From Candidatus Hydrogenedentota bacterium (GTDB lineage Bacteria; UBA8481; J006), in NCBI GenBank assembly GCA_003697085.1, contig RFFU01000120.1:1-57520 (forward strand): 57,520 nt of DNA. The letters are read 5' to 3'. The translations under genes and the position numbers were made by a program. The notes under the pieces were generated by a model. The model saw nothing but the letters and a program-made list of their open reading frames with translations. It made no database searches and was not told the DNA's origin. Positions 24,926 to 33,694 of this stretch are shown piece after piece (within the stretch, counting starts at the first letter, position 1; every line of letters begins with the position of its first letter).

Positions 24926-27900
24926 ATGAAAAATCCAACGACGATCGACGGAAACGAGGCGGCGGCTTACATTGCTCACAAGACGAACGAGGTGATTTCG
25001 ATCTATCCGATCACCCCGGCAAGTCCGATGGGCGAATTAGCGGACGAATGGACCGCGCGGCGATACACCAACCTCTGGGGCACGGTTCCGGAAGTCATCG
25101 AGATGCAGTCGGAGGGCGGCGCGGCGGGGGCGGTCCACGGCAGTCTTCAGACCGGAGCACTGACAACGACCTTCACGGCCAGCCAGGGGCTTTTATTGAT
25201 GATTCCGAATATGTACAAGATTGCCGGGGAGTTGACCCCGACCGTCTTCCATATCGCAGCGCGGACGGTGGCCACCCACGCCCTCTCTATCTTCGGCGAC
25301 CACAGTGACGTGATGGCGGCGCGAGCCACGGGGTTCGGAATGCTCTTTTCGGGAAGTGTTCAGGAAGTGATGGATCTGGCTCTGATCGCTCAGGCCGCGA
25401 CGTTGAAGAGTCGGATCCCGTTTTTGCACGTTTTCGACGGGTTCCGTACATCCCATGAAGTCTCGAAGATTGAAAAGATCACGGAAGATCAAATCCGCGC
25501 GATGATCGATGAATCGTACATCCGAGCCCACCGCGACCGCGCACTCTCTCCGGACCATCCGGTCCTGCGAGGATCGGCTCAAAATCCGGATGTCTTCTTC
25601 CAGGCCCGAGAAGCCGTGAATCCTTTTTACGCCGCCGCCCCCGGAATCGTGGCACAGGTTATGGATCAGTTTCACGCCGTTACGGGAAGGCGTTATCATC
25701 CCTTCGATTACTTCGGATGCGATGACCCGGAACGACTCCTCATCTTGATGGGATCGGGAGCGGAAACAGCCGAAGAGACGGTGAATGCGCTGCTGAAGCG
25801 CGGCGAAAAGGTCGGGCTCATCAAGGTCCGGCTTTATCGCCCCTTCTCTCTTGGTCACTTCATTCGCGTTCTTCCGCCGTCCGTAAAGGCGATCGCGGTG
25901 CTCGACCGGACAAAGGAGCCGGGCGCGGCCGGCGAGCCGCTTTACCAGGACGTCGTCACGGCGGTGAACGAGGCGCTGGACAACGGAGTGATCTCGTTCG
26001 ACGAACGCCCGCGGATCGTCGGCGGCCGATACGGACTCTCCTCGAAGGAATTCACTCCCGCGATGGTGAAGGCGGTTTTTGATGAGTTGAAATCGCTCAA
26101 ACCGAAAAATCATTTTACCGTTGGGATCCACGACGACGTTTCCGCATCCAGCCTCGATTTCGATCCCACGTTTACGGTCGAAAACCCGGGTACATTCGAA
26201 GCGGTCTTCTGGGGATTGGGGTCGGACGGGACGGTCAGTGCCAACAAAAACTCGATCAAGATCATCGGCGAGCAGACCCCGAATTTCGCTCAAGGTTATT
26301 TCGTTTATGACTCGAAGAAAGCCGGTGCGGTCACAATCTCGCATCTTCGCTTTGGACCGAACCCGATCAAAAGCACCTATTTGGTTCAGAAGGCCGATTT
26401 CGTCGGCGTCCATCAATTCAACTTCATCCAGAAGTTCCGCGTCTTGGAAAAGGCCAAAAAGGGAGCCGTATTCCTCCTCAATAGTCCGATCCCGGCGGAG
26501 GAAATCTGGAGCCATCTTCCCCGCTCGCTCCAGAAGGACATCATCGAAAAGAACATCCGTTTCTACGTCATCGACGCCTACGCTGTGGCCTCGGAGACGG
26601 GAATGGGACGCCGCATCAACACGATTATGCAAACAGCCTTCTTCGCAATCAGCGGCGTCCTCCCACGGGAAGAGGCCATTGAACGGATCAAGGCGATGAT
26701 CAAGAAGACGTATGGGAAGAAGGGAGACGAGGTGGTGGAACAGAACTACCGCGCGGTCGATTCCGCGCTCGACCATCTCCAGGAAGTCTCCGTTCCGGAC
26801 ACGGCCGACAGTACCTTCGATCTTCCCGGCCTCGTCCCTGACACGGCGCCGGAGTTCGTCAAGAGGGTCGTCGAGCCGATCGCGGAGGGGAAGGGAGATG
26901 CGATTCCTGTAAGCGCCTTCGCCCCCGACGGGACCTTCCCAGTGGGAACAGCTCGGTGGGAGAAGCGGGACATTGCGCTGGAACTGCCGGAATGGGTTCC
27001 GGAACTCTGTATCCAGTGCGGGAAATGCGTGATGGTCTGTCCTCATTCCTGTCTGCGATCCAAGGCATTCGAGAAGGAAAAAGCGGCGGAAGCCCCCGAG
27101 AGTTTCAAGACGATGCCGGCCAAGTGGAAGGAGCTGCCGGAACATCTCTATTCAATTCAACTGTCTCCGCGGGATTGCACAGGATGCACACTTTGCTTCG
27201 AAATCTGTCCGGCCCACGACAAAAAGGATCCTTCCCGCAAGGCTATTCGTATGGTGGCGCGGGAGGAGGCCTTTGTGGAGCGGGAAGACGCCAACTGGAA
27301 CTTCTTCCTCGATCTTCCCGATATTTCGGTCTATGAGGGACCCTTGCGTTTTACGACGGTCAAGGACGTCGGCCTGTTGAGGCCATTGTTCGAATTTTCG
27401 GGGGCTTGCGCGGGCTGTGGCGAAACCCCCTATCTTAAATTGATGTCCCAGCTCTTCGGGGACCGCGCCTACGTTGCCAATGCGACGGGATGTTCCAGTA
27501 TCTACGGCGGGAACCTTCCCACGACTCCATGGACGACGAATGCGCAGGGGCGGGGGCCGACTTGGAGTAACTCGCTCTTCGAGGACAACGCGGAGTTCGG
27601 TTTGGGAATGCGTTTGGCCGTGGACAAGCAAGCGGGTTACGCTCGCGATCTTCTTCAGGAACACAGAAACGAACTTCCCGCCGCGCTCGTCGATTCCTTG
27701 CTGGAGGCCCCCCAGACGACAGCGGAAGAGATCGCTGAGCAGAGGAACCGGGTGGAAGACCTCAAGGCCGCGTTGCGCAAAATCGATGCGGCATGGGCCG
27801 CCGACCTTTCTCGAGTGGCCGATATGCTCGTGAAGAAATCCGTCTGGATCGTCGGAGGAGATGGTTGGGCGTACGATATCGGGTTCGGAGGTCTCGATCA

Positions 27901-28483
27901 TGTCTTGGCCAGCGGTCGCGACGTCAACATCCTCGTTCTCGATACCGAGGTCTATTCGAACACCGGCGGCCAAGCGTCGAAGGCCACCCCGTTCGGAGCC
28001 GTTGCCAAGTTCGCGGCCGGTGGAAAACCAACCGGTAAAAAGAATTTGGCCGAGATGGCGATGAGTTACGGAAACGTTTACGTCGCCACCGTGGCGTTGG
28101 GCGCCAGCGACGTCCAGACGATCCGCGCGTTTCGGGAGGCGGAATCCTATCCCGGAACGTCGCTTATCGTCGCGTACGCTCACTGCATCGCACATGGTGT
28201 GGATATGAGCCACGGTTTGAATCAGCAGAAACTCGCTGTTCAGTCGGGCTGGTGGCCGCTCTTTCGCTTCGATCCACGCCTCCACGATTCCGGCAAGTCC
28301 CCTCTTCAACTCGATTATCGCCAGCCGAAGGTCCCCGTCGCGGAATTTCTCCGACACGAAGGACGTTTTCGAGTCCTGAAAAAGACCAATCCCGAACTGG
28401 CAGGTCAGCTCGAAGAGATCGCCCAGAGAATCGCCCAGGAACGTTGGGAACATCTCAGTTCCTTGAGCGGAGCGTGGCATTGA
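24926..28483 (+). CDS. nifJ: Pyruvate:ferredoxin (flavodoxin) oxidoreductase, single-chain
   Basis: Oxidatively decarboxylates pyruvate to acetyl-CoA and CO2 with reduction of ferredoxin or flavodoxin. 1185 residues, the usual homodimeric single-chain length. Domains in order: ThDP-binding domain I (GNEAAAYIAHKTNEVISIYP; TPASPMGE), transketolase-C-like domain II, gamma-type domain (WGLGSDGTVSANKNSIK), ferredoxin domain with CIQCGKCVMVCP (from residue 695) and CTGCTLCFEICP (from 751), and ThDP domain VI (GACAGCGETPY; GGDGWAYDIG; DTEVYSNTGGQ). All iron-sulfur cysteines are present. With acetate kinase nearby it suggests anaerobic acetate production; no phosphotransacetylase is in the window. 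Confidence 0.97.
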   Translation: MKNPTTIDGNEAAAYIAHKTNEVISIYPITPASPMGELADEWTARRYTNLWGTVPEVIEMQSEGGAAGAVHGSLQTGALTTTFTASQGLLLMIPNMYKIAGELTPTVFHIAARTVATHALSIFGDHSDVMAARATGFGMLFSGSVQEVMDLALIAQAATLKSRIPFLHVFDGFRTSHEVSKIEKITEDQIRAMIDESYIRAHRDRALSPDHPVLRGSAQNPDVFFQAREAVNPFYAAAPGIVAQVMDQFHAVTGRRYHPFDYFGCDDPERLLILMGSGAETAEETVNALLKRGEKVGLIKVRLYRPFSLGHFIRVLPPSVKAIAVLDRTKEPGAAGEPLYQDVVTAVNEALDNGVISFDERPRIVGGRYGLSSKEFTPAMVKAVFDELKSLKPKNHFTVGIHDDVSASSLDFDPTFTVENPGTFEAVFWGLGSDGTVSANKNSIKIIGEQTPNFAQGYFVYDSKKAGAVTISHLRFGPNPIKSTYLVQKADFVGVHQFNFIQKFRVLEKAKKGAVFLLNSPIPAEEIWSHLPRSLQKDIIEKNIRFYVIDAYAVASETGMGRRINTIMQTAFFAISGVLPREEAIERIKAMIKKTYGKKGDEVVEQNYRAVDSALDHLQEVSVPDTADSTFDLPGLVPDTAPEFVKRVVEPIAEGKGDAIPVSAFAPDGTFPVGTARWEKRDIALELPEWVPELCIQCGKCVMVCPHSCLRSKAFEKEKAAEAPESFKTMPAKWKELPEHLYSIQLSPRDCTGCTLCFEICPAHDKKDPSRKAIRMVAREEAFVEREDANWNFFLDLPDISVYEGPLRFTTVKDVGLLRPLFEFSGACAGCGETPYLKLMSQLFGDRAYVANATGCSSIYGGNLPTTPWTTNAQGRGPTWSNSLFEDNAEFGLGMRLAVDKQAGYARDLLQEHRNELPAALVDSLLEAPQTTAEEIAEQRNRVEDLKAALRKIDAAWAADLSRVADMLVKKSVWIVGGDGWAYDIGFGGLDHVLASGRDVNILVLDTEVYSNTGGQASKATPFGAVAKFAAGGKPTGKKNLAEMAMSYGNVYVATVALGASDVQTIRAFREAESYPGTSLIVAYAHCIAHGVDMSHGLNQQKLAVQSGWWPLFRFDPRLHDSGKSPLQLDYRQPKVPVAEFLRHEGRFRVLKKTNPELAGQLEEIAQRIAQERWEHLSSLSGAWH

Positions 28484-28801
28484 CCGCTGTTTTCCTCCGG
28501 CTGCGAGGCGCAATAATCTTTTTTTGATCTTCTCTCTCCAGGCTTCGCAGCACGAAATCCTCTTCGTGCTCTTGTCATCGGTTTGTAGGAGGAGTATCTT
28601 TCGCCGCAACGGATGATGATTTTTCTTTCTTGTCAATGTTTCGCCTGGAACGGCGGTTTCCTTCGCGGTAACGACAGCCGGGCCATACGTTCACGTCGGT
28701 TGCGGCGAGGAAGAATAAATCCGGATCAGAAAAGATCGCCCTTGGAAGATTTTGCGTGAAGATTCTAGGAAAAAATCGAGGTGCGGCATGAGAGGTGGAT
28801 C
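28484..28801. other. Gap between pyruvate oxidoreductase and the NtrC-type regulator
   Basis: About 318 bases without a gene. Contains a T-run (28519-28525) and a hairpin at 28549-28570. Likely holds the end of the oxidoreductase transcript and the regulator's promoter; no clear promoter motif was found. Confidence 0.4.
28549..28570 (+). terminator. Hairpin after the pyruvate oxidoreductase gene
   Basis: AGCACGAA and TTCGTGCT form a perfect 8-bp stem with a 6-nt loop, 65 bases after the stop. It is followed by CTTGTCATC rather than a T-run, so termination is uncertain. Confidence 0.35.
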
Positions 28802-30142
28802 GTGAAGCGCCCGAAGCGGATTCTCGTGGCGGAGGATGAAATCCCTTTCCGCCGGACAGCGGTCGAGGCGTTACGGGATCGCTTATTCCACGTCGAGGAG
28901 GCTTCGGACGGAGACGAGGCTTGGCGGCTCTTTCGCCGTCACCAATACGATGCCGTTTTGACGGATATTCGAATGCCCGGTATGGACGGTTTAACGCTTC
29001 TCGACAAGATCCACGAGACCAACCCGGGAACGCCTGTAATGGTGGTGACCGCCTTCGGCTCGCTCGACACGGCGGTCGAGGCTCTGCGGCGTGGGGCGAG
29101 GGATTATGTCACGAAACCCTGCGACCTGGACGAACTCTGTTTTCGGGTTGAGCGTATGGTGAACGAGCGTTTGGCGGAACAAAGTCTCGTGGCCCTTCAG
29201 AAAGACACCCGCGCCGAGCTCTTCGATCGAATCGTCGGGGAATCCCCTCTGATGAGGGAAACCTTTCGCTTGATTGAAAAGGTAGCGCCCACCACCTCCA
29301 CGGTGCTGATCGTCGGTGAATCGGGAACCGGAAAGGAACTGGTGGCCCGTGAGATACACCGCCGCAGCGGTCTCGATCGCTTTGTCCCCGTGAACTGCGG
29401 CGCCATCCCTGAGAACCTTCTGGAATCGGAACTCTTCGGCCATCGCAAAGGCGCCTTCACCGGAGCCACGGCCAACAAGGAAGGCCTCTTCCGCCTCGCC
29501 GACCAGGGAACACTCTTCCTCGACGAGGTCGGAGAACTTCCTCTCGCTCTTCAGGTCAAGCTTCTGCGCGCCCTCGATTCCGGAGAGGTTCAACCGGTTG
29601 GAGCCCCGGGACCGGTCAAAGCCTCTCCGCGCGTCCTGGCCGCCACGAACCGAAATCTCCAACGCGGTATCGAGGAGGGGTGGTTTCGCGAGGACCTCTA
29701 TTACCGCCTGAATGTCATCGAGATAAAGATCCCGCCGTTGCGCGAACGAACCGAGGATATCCCGGCCCTGGTGGAACATTTCATCCGGCGTTTCGCAAAG
29801 AGAACCCGAAAACCGATACGGGGAATAACTCAAGAAGCCTTGTCTCTTCTCCAGACCTATCCCTGGCGTGGCAATGTCCGCGAATTGGAGAATGTAATCG
29901 AACGGGCTGTAATCCTCTCCGATGGGAATCGGATCACCGTTGCGGATCTTCCCGCCGGCTTCGATTCGCCCGAACCGGTGTCGGAGCAGGAGTTGTGCGA
30001 CCTCCGGACCGCCGTTATGCGCTTCGAGCGGGATCTGATTCTCAAAACCATTCGTCGAATGGGAGGCGACAAGAAGGCGGCCGCCGGAGCCTTGGGAATC
30101 GGTCTCTCTTCGTTGTATAGAAAACTGGAAACTCCGGTCTAA
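28802..30142 (+). CDS. Sigma-54-dependent response regulator, NtrC family
   Basis: Receiver domain (VAEDE, phospho-acceptor Asp55 in DIRMPGMDG, TAFGS, KPCD), AAA+ domain (Walker A GESGTGKE near 172, GAFTGA near 217 for sigma-54 contact, Walker B GTLFLDEVGEL, arginine finger region FREDLYYRLNV) and a Fis-type helix-turn-helix at the end (DKKAAAGALGIGLSSLYRKL). The GTG at 28802 is preferred because AGAGGTGG lies just before it; the GTG at 28781 would add seven residues. No histidine kinase is adjacent, so it is an orphan. It probably opens promoters held by sigma-54; a candidate site lies before the pyruvate oxidoreductase gene. Confidence 0.95.
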   Translation: MKRPKRILVAEDEIPFRRTAVEALRDRLFHVEEASDGDEAWRLFRRHQYDAVLTDIRMPGMDGLTLLDKIHETNPGTPVMVVTAFGSLDTAVEALRRGARDYVTKPCDLDELCFRVERMVNERLAEQSLVALQKDTRAELFDRIVGESPLMRETFRLIEKVAPTTSTVLIVGESGTGKELVAREIHRRSGLDRFVPVNCGAIPENLLESELFGHRKGAFTGATANKEGLFRLADQGTLFLDEVGELPLALQVKLLRALDSGEVQPVGAPGPVKASPRVLAATNRNLQRGIEEGWFREDLYYRLNVIEIKIPPLRERTEDIPALVEHFIRRFAKRTRKPIRGITQEALSLLQTYPWRGNVRELENVIERAVILSDGNRITVADLPAGFDSPEPVSEQELCDLRTAVMRFERDLILKTIRRMGGDKKAAAGALGIGLSSLYRKLETPV

Positions 30143-30144
30143 CT

Positions 30145-30174
30145 ATGTCCGATTTCGCCTCTCATCAGCCGTGA
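30145..30174 (+). CDS. Nine-codon micro-ORF linking the regulator gene to mobBA
   Basis: ATG two bases after the regulator's TAA, encoding MSDFASHQP and ending in a TGA that overlaps the GTG start of the MobB-MobA gene as GTGA. No Shine-Dalgarno. Too short to show coding character; it could relay ribosomes into the weakly initiated downstream gene. Confidence 0.2.
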   Translation: MSDFASHQP

Positions 30175-31328
30175 CTGCTCCCTCTGTGGTCCGCTCGGTT
30201 CTCGCTATCAACGGCCCTTCCGGGGCCGGTAAAACCACTTGGTTGAGCCGTGTGATCGAGAGCCTCGCCCGCCTCAACGCGGCCCCGGCTGTCGTGAAAA
30301 CCTGCCATCACGCTCCCGATATCGAGCCGCGGCGGAAAGACTCGGCGCGGCATCTCGAAGCCGGAGCGACGGCCGTTCTTCTTGCTTCCCGTACCAAGAT
30401 CGCACTTACACGTCGCACGAAGGAAACCGTGGCCGATGAAATACGTCGCTTTGTCGATACAGCACCTTCCTCCATCATCCTTATCGAAGGAGGACAAGAG
30501 ACTGACTTCCCCAAGATCGCCGTGAACAGTACGGGAATCGAATGGTCCAAAAGTCCTCCCTTCCCTGTATTGGCTTACGCGGGACGACGCGAGATGATTC
30601 CCGCTGTCTGCGATCGGAATTGGTCGAACCCGGAAGCCGCCGCGGACGAGATACTCGGTTGGCATAACCTTCGAAAACGTACCGCCTCCGTTCTTGGCGT
30701 CATTCTCTCCGGCGGCGAGGGAAAACGCCTTGGTGGCCTCCGGAAAGGCGCTCTTCTTCTGGACAATCTCCGCCTCGATGACCGCGCCTTCAGGATGCTC
30801 AGAACTTTTCTTCACGACGTCCGCCTTTCGACTCCGCGCGCCGATGAACGAGCGTCTTCGGAATCCGGCGCGAAACGTTCCGGTAATTCTTCCCGCGAAT
30901 CCTCCGTCTTCGTCCCGCCCCCTCCCGAAATTCCCCTCCTGCTCGATCCCCCCGGCATCGCCGGGCCGGTCGCGGGAGTCGCCGCGGCCGTCGAGTTCGC
31001 GGAGAAAAACAACGCTTCCGGAATCTTACTCCTTGGCGTCGATCACTGTCGTCTCCCCCTCTCCGCTCTCGAATCTCTTCTGCGCATCGGTCTCGATGGG
31101 CTCCCCGCCGTCGCCTCTTCACAAGACGGCCTCACGCCCACGATCTGCTTCTTTCCGAGGAATTCCTTTTCGAACCTCCGAAATGCCATCTCCGCCGGCG
31201 CCCGATCCCTCAAAGCGCTCTTTTCTTCCCTAGATTTCCGACCGCTCCCTCTTGAAAAGGACCTTCTCCAAGACATTGACACCCCGGAGGACATCGAACG
31301 CCTTGGAATCAAGATTTCTTCTGCATAA
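30171..31328 (+). CDS. MobB-MobA fusion, molybdenum cofactor guanylylation
   Basis: 385 residues. N-terminal MobB domain: P-loop GPSGAGKTTW near 15, VVKTCHHAPDIEPRRKDSARH matching the family's K-H-x-H-H...GKDS region (positions about 43-63), and LIEGGQ. C-terminal MobA domain from ~175: GVILSGGEGKRLGG, LLGVDHCRLP and DIDTPEDIERL, the nucleotidyltransferase that adds GMP to molybdopterin. A Ser/Pro-rich insert (about 225-255) sits inside the MobA part. The domains are usually separate proteins. GTG start without Shine-Dalgarno. No molybdoenzyme or moa/moe gene is in the window, so the target enzyme lies elsewhere. Confidence 0.88.
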   Translation: MTAPSVVRSVLAINGPSGAGKTTWLSRVIESLARLNAAPAVVKTCHHAPDIEPRRKDSARHLEAGATAVLLASRTKIALTRRTKETVADEIRRFVDTAPSSIILIEGGQETDFPKIAVNSTGIEWSKSPPFPVLAYAGRREMIPAVCDRNWSNPEAAADEILGWHNLRKRTASVLGVILSGGEGKRLGGLRKGALLLDNLRLDDRAFRMLRTFLHDVRLSTPRADERASSESGAKRSGNSSRESSVFVPPPPEIPLLLDPPGIAGPVAGVAAAVEFAEKNNASGILLLGVDHCRLPLSALESLLRIGLDGLPAVASSQDGLTPTICFFPRNSFSNLRNAISAGARSLKALFSSLDFRPLPLEKDLLQDIDTPEDIERLGIKISSA

Positions 31329-31807
31329 ACTCTGACTAGCCGCCGCGGCCGCGCGACAACCGCCTGCCCTTCTTTCTTTTTAAATTCATCAGATGAATTC
31401 ATCAGAAAATTTTGTGAGGACAAGACCGCTGTTTTTTCCTTTTTCCTTTCGCCTTCTTCCTTTTTCCTAGAAGCGGTTTCATAAGGCTTTCATTCCCCTT
31501 GATATTGCAGGATTTTCGAGGCCGGAGCGGTACTTATGAAACCGCTTCTAGTGACTTTTGCCTTTTTCTCTTCCGTGTCTTCCGTGGTTTTCTTCCTCCG
31601 TGCATTCCGCGTTGTTCCCAAATTTGAAAATTCCGCTTACTTGTTCCTTCATTTCACAAGAGTTGCAGGCGGCACGAGTCCTGCTAGAATCCTTTCCCTA
31701 AACGCCAAACGGAGTTACAAATTTCGCCGCAGAGGAAATTCGAGAGGAATTTAGGCAACAGCGCGCGAAAATCATCCGATTCAAGCCGAAAAGGAGGCAA
31801 AAGTAAG
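31329..31807. repeat. Composite repeat array 5 with nested inverted-repeat element
   Basis: 479 bases between mobBA and ackA without a gene. Near 31384-31406 a 10-bp direct repeat (aattcatcag) occurs twice three bases apart. Polypyrimidine runs and ttccgtgtcttccgtgg units on the plus strand (31430-31610) are the composite modules in the minus orientation, opposite to the upstream gene. An 85-bp element is inserted at 31467-31551. The final ~60 bases before ackA carry its GGAGG. Confidence 0.8.
31467..31551. mobile_element. 85-bp MITE-like element with perfect 19-bp terminal inverted repeats
   Basis: CTAGAAGCGGTTTCATAAG at 31467-31485 is exactly reverse-complemented at 31533-31551, around a 47-bp centre. 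It interrupts a polypyrimidine run of the composite repeat, whose copies elsewhere are continuous at this point. It is too short to encode a protein. CTAG at each tip may be part of the repeat or a 4-bp target duplication. Confidence 0.65.
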
Positions 31808-33049
31808 ATGAAACCGATGCGAATCCTGACGCTGAATTGTGGTTCCAGTTCTGTGAAGTTTTCCGTGTTCGAGACATCGAGGATACTGATCGCGAAACGA
31901 GAGGATCGTAATCTTGTCCGCGGCCTTGTCGAACGAATAGGGCAGGATCCGTCGTTTCTTAGAATTCGCGTATCCGGATCGGGCGAGAAGTCGGGGTACC
32001 AGAGGAAAGTCATTGCGGCGGCGGACCATACGGCGGCAATCCGGGTGGCATTGGAACACATTTCGGAATCCGTGGAAGGCGAAATCGAGGCGGTTGGGCA
32101 CCGTGTCGTCCACGGAGGTGTAAAGTTGGGCCGCTCCTGCTTCATCGACGATGACGTCGAAAAAGAGATCGAGAATGCCATCGATTTCGCTCCGCTTCAC
32201 AACCCGCACAATCTTTCGGGGATTCGAGCCATCAAGGAATTGCTACCGGGCGTTCCGAACGTCGCGACCTTCGACACGGGTTTTCACCGCACGATACCTC
32301 CGCACGCGGCGACTTACGCCCTGCCGCGGGACCTCGTCCAAAAACACAATCTTCACCGGTACGGATTTCATGGCCTTTCCCACCGCTATCTCGTCTTTCG
32401 TCTCGAACGCTTGTTAAACCGGAGCCGTGACGAGCTCCGGCTCATTACTTGTCACCTTGGAAACGGCTGTTCGATAACGGCGGTGGAAAAAGGGCGATCC
32501 CTAGATACCTCGATGGGATTTACGCCGTGTGAAGGTCTGATTATGGGAACGCGTCCCGGAGACACGGATCCGGGTCTCCTTCTTCAGTTGATGATCCGCG
32601 AAAATATGAGTGTCCAAGAGATGGAGACATTGATCAATCGCCGTTCGGGTTTGCTTGGTATCTCGGGCGTCAGCAACGATTTCCGGGAGATTCTCGCGGC
32701 GCGGGCCCGTGGAAACGAAAACGCGGCCCTGGCCGTCGACGCCTTTTGTTATCGTTTGAAGAAGTATATTGGAGGCTATGCAGCAGCGCTCGAACATGTC
32801 GATGCGATAGCGTTCACCGGAGGGATCGGCGAACACGTTCCGGAAGTTCGCCAACGCGCTTTGGAGGGTGCCCGCGCTTTCGGCATCAAGATCGATCCTG
32901 CTGCGAACGAAGAAGCGGGCTCTTCGGAATGTAAAATTTCCGCCGAGGATTCCGCGGTTCAGGTCTGGGTCATCCCAACCGATGAAGAACTCGTCATCGC
33001 CCGCGACACGGCCCGATGCGTAGAAGACCTCCGCATGCTCTCGACCTGA
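31808..33049 (+). CDS. ackA: Acetate kinase
   Basis: Converts acetyl phosphate and ADP to acetate and ATP. 413 residues with the family signatures NCGSSSVKF (from residue 9), GHRVVHGG, FDTGFHRTIP, YGFHGLSHRY and HLGNGCSITAV, plus GGIGEH near the end. GGAGG lies ten bases before the ATG; a second ATG three codons on (MRILTLNCG) is also possible. No pta is adjacent. With pyruvate:ferredoxin oxidoreductase it fits substrate-level ATP formation from pyruvate. A repeat array lies upstream. Confidence 0.97.
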   Translation: MKPMRILTLNCGSSSVKFSVFETSRILIAKREDRNLVRGLVERIGQDPSFLRIRVSGSGEKSGYQRKVIAAADHTAAIRVALEHISESVEGEIEAVGHRVVHGGVKLGRSCFIDDDVEKEIENAIDFAPLHNPHNLSGIRAIKELLPGVPNVATFDTGFHRTIPPHAATYALPRDLVQKHNLHRYGFHGLSHRYLVFRLERLLNRSRDELRLITCHLGNGCSITAVEKGRSLDTSMGFTPCEGLIMGTRPGDTDPGLLLQLMIRENMSVQEMETLINRRSGLLGISGVSNDFREILAARARGNENAALAVDAFCYRLKKYIGGYAAALEHVDAIAFTGGIGEHVPEVRQRALEGARAFGIKIDPAANEEAGSSECKISAEDSAVQVWVIPTDEELVIARDTARCVEDLRMLST

Positions 33050-33205
33050 CCCGATTCGGCCCCCGGCACCCGTTACGATATTTTTTCCTCCTCGACCGTC
33101 TTCCCTCGCGATACAGACACTTTTCCGCAAAAAATTCCGCGTCCTTCCCTTTCTTCCCGACCTTTCCCCTTGAACATCTCGGAAGAACGACATATTTTTC
33201 ATTCT

Positions 33206-33586
33206 ATGATGGGTTCGGCTCGAGGCGGGAAACCTCCCGAAAAAGAACGGCGGCGTTTTCCGAGAACGAAAGTCGTCGCCAGCGTCCGCGTTTTCATCAA
33301 CGATGAGGGCTGTCGCGCTACGTTGGTGGATATCTCGATCGGGGGAGCACTGATGGTCGCGGAGATTGATCTCGTCCCTTCGGGCAACGAAGATACCGTG
33401 ACACCTCGCGTCGAGGTCGGTGATCCTGTCTCGATGGATATTCCCCGGCTCAGACTCTACAACCTCCGGGGGCGCGTCGTCAGAACAAACGCCTCGGGAA
33501 TCGGACACCACGTCGCCGTCGAGTTCGAGAAACTGGAGCCGGCGGTGCCTTTACGGATCATCGAACGTTTCGCCAAAGCCCGCTGA
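33206..33586 (+). CDS. PilZ-domain protein, probable c-di-GMP receptor
   Basis: About 126 residues. Has the PilZ arginine motif (ERRRFPRTKV) and the DISIGGAL (D/N-x-S-x-x-G) motif about 30 residues later, the two elements that bind c-di-GMP. No other domain. Start is set at the ATGATG 33206-33211; a TTG at 33170 would add 12 residues. No Shine-Dalgarno in either case. Such stand-alone PilZ proteins often control flagella or exopolysaccharide; the flagellin gene is 13 kb away and no cyclase or phosphodiesterase is nearby. Confidence 0.85.
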   Translation: MMGSARGGKPPEKERRRFPRTKVVASVRVFINDEGCRATLVDISIGGALMVAEIDLVPSGNEDTVTPRVEVGDPVSMDIPRLRLYNLRGRVVRTNASGIGHHVAVEFEKLEPAVPLRIIERFAKAR

Positions 33587-33694
33587 TTTTTTTCCGGAGT
33601 CACCTCGAACACGAATAGGGGGTTCGTTCCTTCATCTTTCCTGCTGATAAATTGATCCATTGCGCCGAGTTCATCCGCTCTCTACACTGATTCT

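Noticed and set aside
25193-27145. Long minus-strand frame (650 codons) opposite the pyruvate oxidoreductase gene
   Set aside because: Mirror of the real gene with no recognisable domain; same for the long frames opposite gltB, gltD and polA.
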